Position numbers and translations under genes: made by a program
Part shown: in pieces, positions 6,186 to 6,907 of the stretch
Layout of the letters: each line of letters opens with the position of its first letter
How positions within the stretch are numbered: the first letter of the stretch is position 1
Source: Gammaproteobacteria bacterium
GTDB lineage: Bacteria > Pseudomonadota > Gammaproteobacteria > Enterobacterales > Psychrobiaceae
Assembly: GCA_013214885.1 (NCBI GenBank)
Contig: JABSRS010000181.1
Span: 1-6,907 of the forward strand
Direction: 5' to 3'
DNA: 6,907 nucleotides
The notes under the pieces: generated by a model
The model's input: the letters and a program-made list of their open reading frames with translations, nothing else
The model's database searches: none
Told to the model about the DNA's origin: nothing

Positions 6186-6907
6186 TGATCGCGGTTAAGC
6201 TTTCGTACATTGCCGCTCAACTAGGATGGCGGCTGCTTGGTGATGACCAGATAATTGGTGACGTTGTTACTGATTCGCGCACAGTCAAAAGTGGTGATTG
6301 TTTTGTCGCACTCCATGGCGACAAATTTGATGCTCACCAGTTTATTGACTCGGTGGTTGAACTCGGTGCCAAGGTTCTTATTGTTAGTCAAGAACAGCAA
6401 TGTGTTGATCACAGCATTTCGCAACTGATTGTTGATGATACTCGCGTGGCATTAGGTCAACTTGGTGGCTTAAACCGTCAACTCAGTGGCGCAAAATTTG
6501 TCGCGATAACAGGTAGTTGTGGTAAAACCACGGTCAAAGAAATGCTGGCAGCCATTTTGTCGCACAGCGGCAATGTCTTATCAACTGCTGGTAATTTTAA
6601 TAATGATATTGGGGTGCCATTAACATTATTGCGCCTGACTAAAGACTGCCAATTTGGCGTGATTGAGTTAGGGGCTAATCACCTGGGTGAGATTGATTAC
6701 ACCAGCGCGTTAGTCAAGCCTGACGTTGCATTAATTACTAACGTTGGCGCGGCTCACTTAGCAGGTTTTGGTTCAATCGATGGCGTCTTTAAGGCGAAAT
6801 CTGAAATATTTAACCATTTAGGATTAACGGGCTGTGCTATTTTCGACAACACCAGCGAATATAGTGCTCAATGGCTGGCGCAAAATCAGCAACGCGACAT
6901 TAGGACT
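6185..6907 (+). CDS. murF: UDP-MurNAc-tripeptide--D-Ala-D-Ala ligase MurF (partial, C-terminus off the right edge)
   Basis: MurF adds the D-Ala-D-Ala dipeptide to the UDP-MurNAc-tripeptide made by MurE, using ATP, and completes the cytoplasmic pentapeptide precursor. The window holds the first 241 residues of an expected total of about 450. Visible features are the N-terminal substrate domain with VVTDSRTVKSGDCFVAL (about 27-43), the P-loop AITGSCGKTTVKEM (Gly110, Lys114), TAGNFNNDIGVPLTLL, ELGANHLGEI and NVGAAHLAGFGS followed by AKSEIF. The GNFNN stretch and the ELGA motif distinguish MurF from the other Mur ligases. The start shares one base with the murE stop and has a strong ribosome binding site. 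The frame is open to the last base; nothing suggests a broken gene, only truncation by the window. The HLAGFGS motif has Ala where E. coli has Glu (HLEGFGS). Confidence 0.97.
   Translation, partial: MIAVKLSYIAAQLGWRLLGDDQIIGDVVTDSRTVKSGDCFVALHGDKFDAHQFIDSVVELGAKVLIVSQEQQCVDHSISQLIVDDTRVALGQLGGLNRQLSGAKFVAITGSCGKTTVKEMLAAILSHSGNVLSTAGNFNNDIGVPLTLLRLTKDCQFGVIELGANHLGEIDYTSALVKPDVALITNVGAAHLAGFGSIDGVFKAKSEIFNHLGLTGCAIFDNTSEYSAQWLAQNQQRDIRT

Noticed and set aside
6221..6424. Minus-strand 67-codon frame inside murF
   Set aside because: It is antisense to a well-conserved murF N-terminal domain, with no ribosome binding site noted and no recognisable product.
1204..6907. Search for a mobile element, CRISPR array or foreign island within the operon
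   Set aside because: Gene order, spacing and protein lengths are those of an intact dcw cluster; no inverted repeats, target duplications or spaced repeat arrays were noticed.

Overview
The window carries the start of a division and cell wall (dcw) cluster from a gammaproteobacterium. Gene order (mraZ, rsmH, ftsL, ftsI, murE, murF), protein lengths close to those of Escherichia coli, meso-diaminopimelate-type MurE features and moderately AT-rich DNA all fit a marine Alteromonadales-like organism (the Shewanella, Colwellia and Pseudoalteromonas neighbourhood). The genus cannot be fixed from the sequence alone.

Layout. Positions 1-866 (minus strand) hold the first 288 residues of a membrane flavoprotein: a TVP38/TMEM64-type (VTT) membrane domain fused to a pyridine-nucleotide disulfide oxidoreductase. 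The rest lies beyond the left edge. Positions 867-1203 are a divergent intergenic region with a candidate promoter facing left and a strong sigma-70-type promoter facing right. Immediately after the right-facing promoter is a set of four 10-bp-spaced repeats that look like the autoregulatory MraZ operator. From 1204 to the right edge, six plus-strand genes are packed almost without gaps: mraZ (1204-1662), rsmH (1666-2604), ftsL (2609-2923), ftsI (2920-4674), murE (4671-6185) and murF (6185 to the edge, N-terminal half only). Junctions are +3, +4, -4, -4 and -1 nt, and no terminator-like hairpin was seen between genes.

How the genes work together. MraZ represses the operon promoter. RsmH methylates the ribosomal P site, and FtsL and FtsI are divisome components (a regulatory membrane protein and the septal transpeptidase). 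MurE and MurF add the third amino acid and then the D-Ala-D-Ala dipeptide to the UDP-MurNAc peptide, making the precursor from which FtsI's substrate is derived. One transcript thus links septal synthesis to supply of its precursor.

Most of the window is a conventional dcw cluster, and I see no undescribed system in it. The points worth a second look are the MraZ operator layout, a Pro-to-Ser change in the MurE DNPR motif (with a second Ser in place of the usual Pro in DYAHTPD), and the fused membrane-flavoprotein gene on the opposite strand.
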